Part shown: piece by piece, positions 43,106-51,070 of the stretch | How positions within the stretch are numbered: position 1 is the first letter of the stretch | Layout of the letters: every line of letters starts with the position of its first letter | Assembly (NCBI RefSeq): GCF_012913485.1 | Contig: NZ_CP051774.1 | Span: 62,001 to 126,000, forward strand | From: Luteolibacter luteus | GTDB lineage: Bacteria > Verrucomicrobiota > Verrucomicrobiia > Verrucomicrobiales > Akkermansiaceae | DNA length: 64,000 nucleotides | Direction of reading: 5' to 3' | Notes under the pieces: generated by a model | Databases searched by the model: none | Told to the model about the DNA's origin: nothing | What the model saw: only the letters and a program-made list of their open reading frames with translations | Position numbers and translations under genes: made by a program

Positions 43106-44574
43106 GGGGCTGAGAATTCCTTCACCAAATCTTTCCTACCCATCCTCTCCGCGGTCTTCGCGAAGCTGCTGTAGGCCGCATCCCGATTCACACCGGCCGG
43201 CATCGTGCGGAGCCACTCCACATAGCCATCGCCATACTCGCGATACGCCATCTGTCCGTAGTTGCTCCACGCATCTTCCCGCTGCGGTGCCGCCTCCGCG
43301 CTATCCGGCCCGGGTGCCAGGCTGATCATCGAGTAAAAAGTCTCCGGGCTATTGTCACGGAAAGACCAGCGCGCCTGATGGATCACCGCTAGGTTCCTCT
43401 CCTCCTGCGGCAGTTGCGAAAGGAGGGCATAAGCCGCATTCGCATCCTCGGAAGCCAGCTCATTGTAAACCCGGACCCGCGTCTCGAAATCGGATGCCGC
43501 CGCTAGCTCCGGGAAGGTCTTCTTCACCGCCTCTAGCACCTCCTCCGCGCTCATCGCCCCATGACGGAAGGCATAGCGATAGTCCGGCCCGGACTTCATC
43601 AGCTCATTGATATCCACCGTCGAGATCTGCTTCAGCGCACCCTCGCGCAGCGCCTCCGGCGTCGCCTCGCTCAGCCATGACAGATTCCTCATCTGCGCGA
43701 TCCGCTCGTCGAGCGGCACCGAAGGATCGGCGTAGCGATAAAGATGGCCCACCAACTCCTTCTGCTCCTCAAGCTTCCGCGTAAAGTCCTCCGGCAAATC
43801 CGTCCGCCCCTTGATCGCCACCAGCAGCTCGCTCGCACGGCGCGGATTCCCCAAATTCCCGAGGAAGGATTGGAGCAGGAATGAAGCATCATCCCCCGCA
43901 GCCAGAGCCATCTCCACATACCGGTCCGCCTGACCTGCCGGCCAGCCTTGCGTGATCGCCCGGAGGATGTCTGCATTCCTTCCATTATCCTCTTTCCTCG
44001 CCTCGATGACGATCGCGGCAGCCGCGGCCGGATCCATCTCGCCCAGCTTCGCGACAAGGAGTTGCCCGAGTCGGAAAGTAAGGATGCCCCCGCTCTTGCG
44101 CGCTTGGATGAGCTTCAGGTGCTCCTCCGCCGAAAGCCCCGCGACCAATTGCTTCAGCACCGCATCCTTCCCCGGATCCATGCCATCCTTGAAAAGAAAA
44201 TCCAGCGCCGCCATCGGATCGCCCAGGAACCACGCCAGGAATGCCGCGGCCAATTCCTCGCGCGGTGGCGGGCCATAGGACTCTTCATCTGCCGCCAGCT
44301 CACGCGCACGCTTCTCACCATCCGCTGGCGAAAGCCTGTCCGCCGCCGCCTTCACCGCCGCATTATCCAGCTTCTTGGTCACCGCCTCCGCCGCCTCATG
44401 GGCCATCCGGTTCGCGCTATTCTCCAAGCTCGGCCTGCTTTCTGTCCGCTCACCCGTTTTCGTCGCCGCCGCATGCCGTGCCTCCTCTCCTTGCCGTGCA
44501 TCCGCACGCACATACCACGCCCCGGCACCGAGACATAAGAGATGACTGCCCAGGAGGATTAGCGGCCTCTTCAT
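43102..44574 (-). CDS. Membrane-anchored helical-repeat protein
   Basis: A 490-residue protein. ATG 44574 places the hydrophobic helix RPLILLGSHLLCLGAGAWYV immediately after the start. The body is helical with AFLAWFLGDPMAALDFLF, PAAAAAIVIEARKEDNGRN and a C-terminal EYGDGYVEWLRTMPAG. It follows the same anchor-plus-helical-repeat plan but is more divergent than the mirrored four. It overlaps the next gene (GTGA). Function unknown. Confidence 0.68.
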   Translation of the reverse strand: MKRPLILLGSHLLCLGAGAWYVRADARQGEEARHAAATKTGERTESRPSLENSANRMAHEAAEAVTKKLDNAAVKAAADRLSPADGEKRARELAADEESYGPPPREELAAAFLAWFLGDPMAALDFLFKDGMDPGKDAVLKQLVAGLSAEEHLKLIQARKSGGILTFRLGQLLVAKLGEMDPAAAAAIVIEARKEDNGRNADILRAITQGWPAGQADRYVEMALAAGDDASFLLQSFLGNLGNPRRASELLVAIKGRTDLPEDFTRKLEEQKELVGHLYRYADPSVPLDERIAQMRNLSWLSEATPEALREGALKQISTVDINELMKSGPDYRYAFRHGAMSAEEVLEAVKKTFPELAAASDFETRVRVYNELASEDANAAYALLSQLPQEERNLAVIHQARWSFRDNSPETFYSMISLAPGPDSAEAAPQREDAWSNYGQMAYREYGDGYVEWLRTMPAGVNRDAAYSSFAKTAERMGRKDLVKEFSAP

Positions 44575-44766
44575 AAACTCCGCTTCTATGTCTACCGCGA
44601 TCCGGAAGCTAGGGGAAACTTCGGACCCCACCGCCTATCCTCCGCCCCCTCGCCTTTCAAATCCTGGCACCCCTCCGCGCCTCTTCGCGGCGAGCCCCGC
44701 CTTCACTTCTGTTAGACCGGCTGCTTTCCTTCAAGCCCCCTTGACGAGTCCGTTACTCTCCTCCGC

Positions 44767-45072
44767 GTGCCTCCTCGTCGCCGAGCCTTTGCAGACATCC
44801 GATCCTTGCGTTCCGCCATCAATGGCCGCCGCATCGTATCCTTCGTTTGCAAGGACAAGACCTTCACCATCGAACCCTACGGCCTGCTCCAGGCAAAGTG
44901 CTCGAAGGCATGGGTCCTCGCTGGCTGGTGCCTCGAGCGGCAGGCATGGCGCTTTTTCCGCTTCGCCGAGCTTCGCGATCTCGTGACCCGCGAGGATCGC
45001 TTCCCGCTGCGCGATGACTTCCCCATGGAGGTCCCGGACAATCGCGGCGGCTGGCGTCGCCGCGAAGCCTGA
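44767..45072 (+). CDS. Standalone WYL-domain protein
   Basis: A 101-residue protein from GTG 44767 consisting of one WYL-like domain: AINGRRIVSFVCKDKTFTIE (first strands), EPYGL, AWVLAGWCLERQAWRFFRFA (the W-Y-L strand) and LRDLVTREDRFPL. WYL domains usually follow an HTH and bind a ligand or nucleic acid; here no HTH is present. It ends 280 bases before the halogenase operon on the same strand and could act on it, which is an inference. Confidence 0.65.
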   Translation: MPPRRRAFADIRSLRSAINGRRIVSFVCKDKTFTIEPYGLLQAKCSKAWVLAGWCLERQAWRFFRFAELRDLVTREDRFPLRDDFPMEVPDNRGGWRRREA

Positions 45073-45225
45073 GCCTCGGTGGGAGCGGCTTCACCTTTCG
45101 TTCCACCCGGTGCCCCAAGCACCGGCGGAGCAGTGCTCCATGGGGTTTTCCCCCACGCGTCATAAGCCCCCTGATTTCAAGGAAGTAGCGCGGCAGGAAT
45201 CGAGATCGGAGAAGGTCCCTTCCGT

Positions 45226-45256
45226 TTGGCATTGCGTTTTGCAATCTCATTATAAA
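45226..45256 (+). promoter_or_regulatory. Probable promoter of the halogenase operon
   Basis: TTGGCA (45226-45231) is one base from consensus. ATTATA follows at a 17-base spacer and overlaps TATAAA (19-base spacer). The leader to ATG 45353 is about 90 bases and includes an ACCCG...CGGGT-TTTT stretch near 45298-45316 that could act as an attenuator. A sigma-54 reading of the same region fails because the GG-GC spacing is one base too long. Confidence 0.45.
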
Positions 45257-45352
45257 ACGCCTCGACCCTCTCTGCCGGGCATTTAGGTCAATGGTCACCC
45301 GTCTTCACCGGCGGGTTTTCTAACAGATCATTCCCTCCCTCACGTCCACGAA

Positions 45353-46645
45353 ATGCCTTACGACGCGATCATCATCGGCGGCGGCCCCGGCGGTAGTACC
45401 GCTGCGAGCGTGCTGGCCCAAGCAGGCAAGAAAGTCCTCGTCCTCGAGCGCGAACGATTCCCCCGCTTTCACGTCGGCGAGTCACTCATCCCCTACGGCA
45501 ATGACGTGCTTCGCGAGATCGGAGCATGGGACAAGATGGTGAAGCAGGGCTTCATGGAAAAGCTCGGCGCCGAGTTCGTCCTCGGGAACTCGAAGGCCGC
45601 GATCAATATCATCTTCGGCCGCTACCTCGCCTCCGGCTATGCCCAGACCTTCCAGGTGGAGCGCGCGAAGTTCGATCACCTCTTGCTCGAAAACTCCGCC
45701 TCGCTCGGCTGCGAAGTGTGGCAGGAAACCAAGGTCACCTCCGCCTCGATCACCGGCGATGGCGTGCGCGTGACCTGCCAGAAAGACGGCGTGATCCACG
45801 AACTCAACGCGCGCTGGATCCTCGATGCCAGCGGACGCGATGCCTTCCTCGGCCGCCAGATGCAGCTACCGAAGACAGATCTCGGCCTGCCAAAAAAATT
45901 CGCCACCTTCGCCCACTTCCGCGGCGTGCAGCGGAATGATGCGCCCTACCACGGCCACATCACCATCGTGCGGCTCGACTTCGGCTGGTTCTGGATGATC
46001 CCGCTGGATGCGGAGAAAACATCCATCGGTCTCGTCCAGACGCTGGAACACTTCAAATCCACCGGCATGACGCCCGCCGAGTGCTTCGAGCACGTCGTCG
46101 CCACCACCACCGAACTCCAGCGCCGCATGGCCGGGGCCGAGCGCGTGAACGAATACAACTTCGCGGGCGACTACACCTACCGGCATCTCCAGAATGCGGG
46201 GCCCCGCTGGCTGCTCATCGGAGATGCGGCGGGCTTCATCGACCCGATCTTTTCCTCCGGCGTCATGCTCGCCATCCGCTCCGGCCATGCCGCGGCGAAG
46301 GAAGTGGTGGCCGCGGATGCGAAGGGCACAGCCCTCTCGCCGCGCGCGCAAAAGCGCTACACGAAGAAGGTCGGGGAGATGTGCCAGGTCTTCCTGAACA
46401 TGATCAAGATGTTCTACGACAATGCCTCCTTCGAGGTCTTCATGGATGCCCATCCGCCGAAAGGCATGGAGTGGGCCGTGAACAATCTCGTCGCGGGCAA
46501 TACGCGCATGGGCTGGCGGCTCCGCCTCCACGTCTGGCTCTTCTACGCCGTCTGCACCATCCACCGGCGAAAGGCCATCGTCCAGAAGATCGACTTCTCG
46601 GACCCCGCGCGCCAGGCCGCCCCGCAGGTCTCCACCGCTCTCTGA
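45353..46645 (+). CDS. Flavin-dependent halogenase-like protein (carrier-protein-type)
   Basis: A 430-residue FAD-binding protein. GGGPGG (residues 9-14) is the dinucleotide fold. HVGESLIP follows at the halogenase position. FMEKLGAEF (Lys70) matches the K-x-G-A-x-F of halogenases acting on carrier-bound substrates (PltA/CndH group). The halogenase signature W-x-W-x-I-P is present as W212-F-W214-M-I-P217. GDAAGFIDPIFSSGV is the second FAD motif. It is the first gene of the operon. Such enzymes oxidise chloride or bromide using FADH2 and O2; a separate flavin reductase is needed and none is visible here. Substrate unknown. Confidence 0.82.
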   Translation: MPYDAIIIGGGPGGSTAASVLAQAGKKVLVLERERFPRFHVGESLIPYGNDVLREIGAWDKMVKQGFMEKLGAEFVLGNSKAAINIIFGRYLASGYAQTFQVERAKFDHLLLENSASLGCEVWQETKVTSASITGDGVRVTCQKDGVIHELNARWILDASGRDAFLGRQMQLPKTDLGLPKKFATFAHFRGVQRNDAPYHGHITIVRLDFGWFWMIPLDAEKTSIGLVQTLEHFKSTGMTPAECFEHVVATTTELQRRMAGAERVNEYNFAGDYTYRHLQNAGPRWLLIGDAAGFIDPIFSSGVMLAIRSGHAAAKEVVAADAKGTALSPRAQKRYTKKVGEMCQVFLNMIKMFYDNASFEVFMDAHPPKGMEWAVNNLVAGNTRMGWRLRLHVWLFYAVCTIHRRKAIVQKIDFSDPARQAAPQVSTAL

Positions 46646-46648
46646 TTG

Positions 46649-48208
46649 ATGATCGATACCACCCCTCCAGCCGATGAATACGATGTGGTCGTGCTCGGCG
46701 GCGCCCTCTCGGGTGCAGCCACCGCCACGCTCCTGCTCCGCCAGAATCCGGGCCTGCGCCTGCTCATCATCGAGCGCACCGAAATGCTCGGCCGCCGCGT
46801 GGGCGAGGCCACCGTGGAAGTCAGCGCCTACTTCATGGGCCGCGTCCTCGGCCTGACCCGCTATCTCAACGAGAACCACATCTGCAAGCAGGGCCTGCGC
46901 TTCTGGTTCCGGAATGACAAGGTGGAGAATATCTCCCAGGCCAGCGAGCTCGGCGCGAAGTATCAAGTACGCCTCCCCTCGTACCAGCTCGACCGCCAGA
47001 CCTTCGATGAAGAGGTGCTGCGCCGCGCGGGTGAAGCCGGCGCCGAGATCCTCCGTCCCGCCACCATCCGGAATGTCGAGCTCGTCTCCGGCGGCCTGCA
47101 AGGCATCGAGCTGAAGCACGGCGGAGAAGTCCGCACCGTGAAGGCCCGCTGGGTCGTGGATGCTTCCGGCGTGGCCGCCATCCTCGCCCGGAAAAACGGC
47201 TGGTGGGTCCGCAATCACGAACACCCCACTGCCGCCGCATGGTCGCGCTGGCGCGGGCTGAAAGACTGGGATGGCCGCGAGCTCGCGGAGAAATATCCCG
47301 AGTGGGCAAAGGATGTCTACGGCGTGCGCGGCACCGCCACGAATCACATCATCGGCGATGGCTGGTGGAGCTGGTGGATCCCGCTGAAGGGCGGCGATAC
47401 CAGCGTCGGCGTGGTCTTCGACCAACGCATCGTCGATTGGCCGGAAGGCGGCAAGGTGGCGGACCGCCTGAAGGATTTCCTCATGGACCACCCCGTGGCG
47501 CGCGAACTTCTGGCCGACGCGACCTACGATGAAGAAGACGTCCACTGGCGGCGGAATCTGGCATACTACAGCACCACTTTCTCCGGAGATGGCTTCGTGC
47601 TCGTCGGCGATGCCGCCGCTTTCATGGACCCCTTCTACAGCCCCGGCATGGATTGGATTTCCTTCTCCACCACCAGCGCCGCCCACCTCATCACGCAGCA
47701 GCGGAAGGGCGAGGCGATGGGTCCGCTGATCGAAAAGCACAACCGCGATTTCTCCGTCTGCCACCGCCGCTGGTTCGAGTCCGTCTACAAGGACAAGTAT
47801 CACTACATGGCGGAGTTCGATCTCATGAGCCTGGCCTTCAAGCTCGACCTCAGCCTCTACTACTGGGGCGTGGTCATCCCTCCCTTCTCGGAGGGCGTGA
47901 TGTCGCTGACCATGCCGCCCTTCTCCCCGCCCAGCGGCCGGATCTTCTCCGCGCTGATGAGCTGCTACAACCGCCGCTTCGCCGCGATCGCGAAGCGCCG
48001 CCGCAAGCACGGCCTGCTCGGCCGGAAGAACAAGGAGATGCGCTGCCTGATCCCCGGCTTCACCTTGGAGCGCCGCGATATGTTCCGGCTCTTCGGGATG
48101 CTCGCGGAGTGGGCGAAACTCGAGCTCACCGAAGGCTTCTACACCTGGTTCACCCCGGACGACCGCGACGCGCTGCCCAGCGCCACGAAGGTCGAAGCCA
48201 CCTCTTGA
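46649..48208 (+). CDS. Flavin-dependent halogenase-like protein
   Basis: A 519-residue FAD-binding protein; ATG 46649 is taken rather than the preceding TTG. The dinucleotide loop is altered (GGALSG, third Gly replaced by Ala). VGEATVEVS takes the halogenase second position, and CKQGLRFWF carries Lys80. The signature W240-S-W242-W-I244-P245 is intact. GDAAAFMDPFYSPGMD is the later FAD motif. The C-terminal ~150 residues have several hydrophobic-aromatic stretches, suggesting membrane association or a large substrate pocket. It begins three bases after the first halogenase gene. Substrate unknown. Confidence 0.8.
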   Translation: MIDTTPPADEYDVVVLGGALSGAATATLLLRQNPGLRLLIIERTEMLGRRVGEATVEVSAYFMGRVLGLTRYLNENHICKQGLRFWFRNDKVENISQASELGAKYQVRLPSYQLDRQTFDEEVLRRAGEAGAEILRPATIRNVELVSGGLQGIELKHGGEVRTVKARWVVDASGVAAILARKNGWWVRNHEHPTAAAWSRWRGLKDWDGRELAEKYPEWAKDVYGVRGTATNHIIGDGWWSWWIPLKGGDTSVGVVFDQRIVDWPEGGKVADRLKDFLMDHPVARELLADATYDEEDVHWRRNLAYYSTTFSGDGFVLVGDAAAFMDPFYSPGMDWISFSTTSAAHLITQQRKGEAMGPLIEKHNRDFSVCHRRWFESVYKDKYHYMAEFDLMSLAFKLDLSLYYWGVVIPPFSEGVMSLTMPPFSPPSGRIFSALMSCYNRRFAAIAKRRRKHGLLGRKNKEMRCLIPGFTLERRDMFRLFGMLAEWAKLELTEGFYTWFTPDDRDALPSATKVEATS

Positions 48209-48229
48209 TCCTCTTCCCCCCTTTTCTGG

Positions 48230-49696
48230 ATGAATCGAAATACCATCTTCTACCTCGTCATGCTGCTCATCGTGGGCGGCGGCATCCTGGGCGTCGTGAA
48301 GCTCGGCGCGCATCTGCCCGGTCCCGTCCACACGGAAGCGACCCTCGCGGCAGAGGCGGCGAAGCCCCACGTCGCCGCAGCGGTCCCGGCATCCGGCTCC
48401 GCGCTCGGTGCCATGTGGTCCACGCTCCGCACGAATCTCGATCACCCGCTCAGCCACCTCTTCATCCAGCTGCTGGTCATCATCAGCGCCTCACGTTTGG
48501 TCGGCGGGCTCTTCACGAAGTTCGGCCAGCCCGCCGTGGTCGGCGAAATGATGGCGGGCATCCTGCTGGGGCCCTCCCTGCTCGGCTGGGTTTCGCCGGA
48601 TATCTTCCAGTTCGTCTTCCCCCAGACCTCCTTGGGCACGTTGAAACTGCTCAGCCAGATCGGCGTCTGTCTCTTCATGTTCACCGTGGGGATGGAGCTG
48701 GACGTCCGTCAGGTGCGGAACAAGGCGCACACCGCCGTGGTCGTCAGCCACGCCAGCATCGTGGCTCCCTACTTCCTCGGTGTGGTGCTCGCCTACTTCC
48801 TTTATAGTAGTTTGGCCCAGCCCGGCACGAATTTCACCGCCTTCGCCCTCTTCATGGGCATCTCCATGAGCATCACCGCCTTTCCGGTGCTCGCACGCAT
48901 CCTCCAGGAGCGCGGCATGGCCAAAAGCTATCTGGGGAATACCGCGGTGACCTGCGCGGCGGTCGATGACGTCACCGCCTGGAGCGCCCTTGCCTTCGTC
49001 GTCGCCATCGCCGGGTCCACCAGCGTGATCGGCTCCGCCCTGAATCTCGGGCTCGTCGTCCTTTTCATCGCCGCGATGATCTGGGGCCTCAGGCCGCTGC
49101 TGCCTCGCCTCTTCGGAAAGGAAGAACTCGAGCGCCCCGAGCCATCCAAGCGCACGCTCGCCATCACCATCTGTGCCGTGCTCATCGCCGCGCTCTGCAC
49201 GGAGACGGTGGGCATCCACGCGCTCTTCGGCTCCTTCCTCGCCGGTGCCATCATGCCGGAGATCGCAGGCTTCCGCCACAAGCTGGCCGTGCGCGTGGAG
49301 AATTTCAGCACCGTCCTGCTGCTTCCGCTCTTCTTCGCCTTCACCGGCCTGCGCACCCAGATCGGCTTGCTCAATGACCTCGGCGGCTGGCTCATCTGCC
49401 TCGGCATCATCGCCGTCGCCACCGCGGGCAAGCTCGGCGGCAGCGCCCTCACCGCACGCTTCACCGGCATGAGCTGGCGGGATTCGCTCCAGCTCGGTGC
49501 GCTGATGAATACCCGCGGCCTCATGGAGCTGATCGCGCTGAATATCGGCTACGATCTCGGCATCCTCTCGCCGCGCATCTTCGCCATGCTCGTGATCATG
49601 GCCCTCGTCACTACGGCGATGACCGGTCCGCTCCTGTCACTTTTCCAGCGCATGCCCGTCCGCGATGAAGCGCCGGATGGCCTCGCGCGCTCCTAG
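48230..49696 (+). CDS. Cation:proton antiporter, CPA2 family
   Basis: A 488-residue protein with about twelve to thirteen membrane helices after a ~65-residue N-terminal part holding one extra helix and an Ala/Pro linker. QPAVVGEMMAGILLGPSLLG and LFMFTVGMELDV are the CPA2 family segments. AAVDDVTAW (Asp246-Asp247) is the ion-binding motif of electrogenic exchangers. No TrkA-N/RCK regulatory domain is attached. It lies between halogenase genes with 21 and 17 base gaps, so it is part of the operon. It may supply or balance ions during halogenation or export a product-linked charge; this is inference. Confidence 0.87.
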   Translation: MNRNTIFYLVMLLIVGGGILGVVKLGAHLPGPVHTEATLAAEAAKPHVAAAVPASGSALGAMWSTLRTNLDHPLSHLFIQLLVIISASRLVGGLFTKFGQPAVVGEMMAGILLGPSLLGWVSPDIFQFVFPQTSLGTLKLLSQIGVCLFMFTVGMELDVRQVRNKAHTAVVVSHASIVAPYFLGVVLAYFLYSSLAQPGTNFTAFALFMGISMSITAFPVLARILQERGMAKSYLGNTAVTCAAVDDVTAWSALAFVVAIAGSTSVIGSALNLGLVVLFIAAMIWGLRPLLPRLFGKEELERPEPSKRTLAITICAVLIAALCTETVGIHALFGSFLAGAIMPEIAGFRHKLAVRVENFSTVLLLPLFFAFTGLRTQIGLLNDLGGWLICLGIIAVATAGKLGGSALTARFTGMSWRDSLQLGALMNTRGLMELIALNIGYDLGILSPRIFAMLVIMALVTTAMTGPLLSLFQRMPVRDEAPDGLARS

Positions 49697-49713
49697 AAAG
49701 CGCACGCCCGCCC

Positions 49714-50997
49714 ATGAGTTCCTCTCCTCCCCGCACCCGCATCGCAGTCATCGGCAGCGGCCCTTCCGGCTCGATCTTGTCGGCCCTTCTCGCCGACAAG
49801 GGTGTGGACGTGACCCTCTTCAATGGCGGCAAGCGTCCCGACATGATCGTGGGCGAATCCGGCATCCCGGCCCTCGTTCCGGTGATGCGCCGCCTCGGCA
49901 TCGAGGACGCGGTCGCGGCCCTCGCCCAGCACAAGCCGGGTGCCACCTTCTCCTTCGGAAGCGAGAGCCCGATCCAGCTGAGCTTCCGCTCGATCGAAGG
50001 AATCCTGCCCGCCTACTCCTACAATCTGCCGCGACCGCAGTTCGACCAGATCATTGAGAACCGCGCGCGCCGTAGCGAGACGCGCTGGATCGAAAAAGAA
50101 GCCACCATCCTCGTCGCGCCGGAAGGCAGCAACCGCGAGGTCATCCTCGATGATGCCACGCTGGCCCTCGTCCCGGAGTGGCAGGGAGAGCAGCCGGATC
50201 TCATCGTGGACGCCACCGGCCGCCGCCGCACGGTGGCGAAGCTGCTGAAGATCCCCGTGAAGACCGGCCCGCGGAAGGATGCGGCCCACTTCGCCCACTA
50301 CGCCGGCTGGAAGCATCCCGGACCACCCGGACAGATCATCATCTCCCGCACCGCCTTCGGGGGCTGGAGCTGGCAGATCCCGCTGAAGGATTGCATGTCC
50401 GTCGGCGTGGTGATCCCGCGCGAGATCCTGAACTCCTTCGGAGCGACTCCCGGGGAGCGACTCGAAGCCGCCATCGCGCGCGATCCCATCCTCTCCGCCG
50501 CCGGCCCGGATCGGAAGCGGATCTCGGAGGTCCCCATCTACTCGAACTACCAGCTCATCAGCGATCGCGCCTATGGTCCCGGCTGGGCTGCCGTGGGCGA
50601 TGCCTTCGGGTTTGTCGATCCCATGCTCTCGCCGGGCATGTGGATCGCGCTGCGCAGCGGTGAATGCCTCGCAGACCTGATCCAAGCGGAAGGCGGCAAC
50701 CGCTGGGACACCCTGCTCGCCACTTACGAAAGCGAGATGCGCGGGCGTCTCACCGCGTGGCAGGAGCTCATCGAGAAGTTCTACAATGGCCAGATGATGG
50801 CCGCCTACGCCACCGGCGAGAGCTTCATGAAGATGATCCCCGGCCCGCTGATGAAGATCTTCAATCGCCACGTGGATCGTCACTTCGCCGCGATGTGCTG
50901 CGGTGCCTACACCGAGCGCCCTTACAGCAGGAAGCTCCTCGACTTTGTCTGCAAGAACCCGAGGGGCTTCGACCCGAAGGACTACGCGATCGGCTGA
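49714..50997 (+). CDS. Flavin-dependent halogenase-like protein
   Basis: A 427-residue FAD-binding protein from ATG 49714. IGSGPSG (13-19) is the FAD loop, VGESGIP the second motif, and HKPGATF carries Lys74 at the position of the halogenase catalytic Lys. W218-S-W220-Q-I-P223 is the halogenase signature. VGDAFGFVDPMLSPGM follows. It is closest in layout to the first halogenase gene but shorter. Its role is likely halogenation or a related FAD hydroxylation; no reductase partner is seen. Confidence 0.82.
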   Translation: MSSSPPRTRIAVIGSGPSGSILSALLADKGVDVTLFNGGKRPDMIVGESGIPALVPVMRRLGIEDAVAALAQHKPGATFSFGSESPIQLSFRSIEGILPAYSYNLPRPQFDQIIENRARRSETRWIEKEATILVAPEGSNREVILDDATLALVPEWQGEQPDLIVDATGRRRTVAKLLKIPVKTGPRKDAAHFAHYAGWKHPGPPGQIIISRTAFGGWSWQIPLKDCMSVGVVIPREILNSFGATPGERLEAAIARDPILSAAGPDRKRISEVPIYSNYQLISDRAYGPGWAAVGDAFGFVDPMLSPGMWIALRSGECLADLIQAEGGNRWDTLLATYESEMRGRLTAWQELIEKFYNGQMMAAYATGESFMKMIPGPLMKIFNRHVDRHFAAMCCGAYTERPYSRKLLDFVCKNPRGFDPKDYAIG

Positions 50998-51070
50998 GCC
51001 ACTCCGGTGACGCCAAAACCCATTGTCCCCCCCACTCAAGCATCCCATCGAACATTAAAAGCTAAACCCA

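Noticed and set aside
45228..45245. Possible sigma-54 promoter before the halogenase operon (TGGCAT...TTTTGCA)
   Set aside because: The GG-GC distance is eleven bases, not ten; a sigma-70 reading of the same region fits better.
45866..48457. Long minus-strand frame across the first two halogenase genes
   Set aside because: It is an antisense shadow of high-GC codons. The plus-strand proteins have clear FAD motifs and the minus frame has none.
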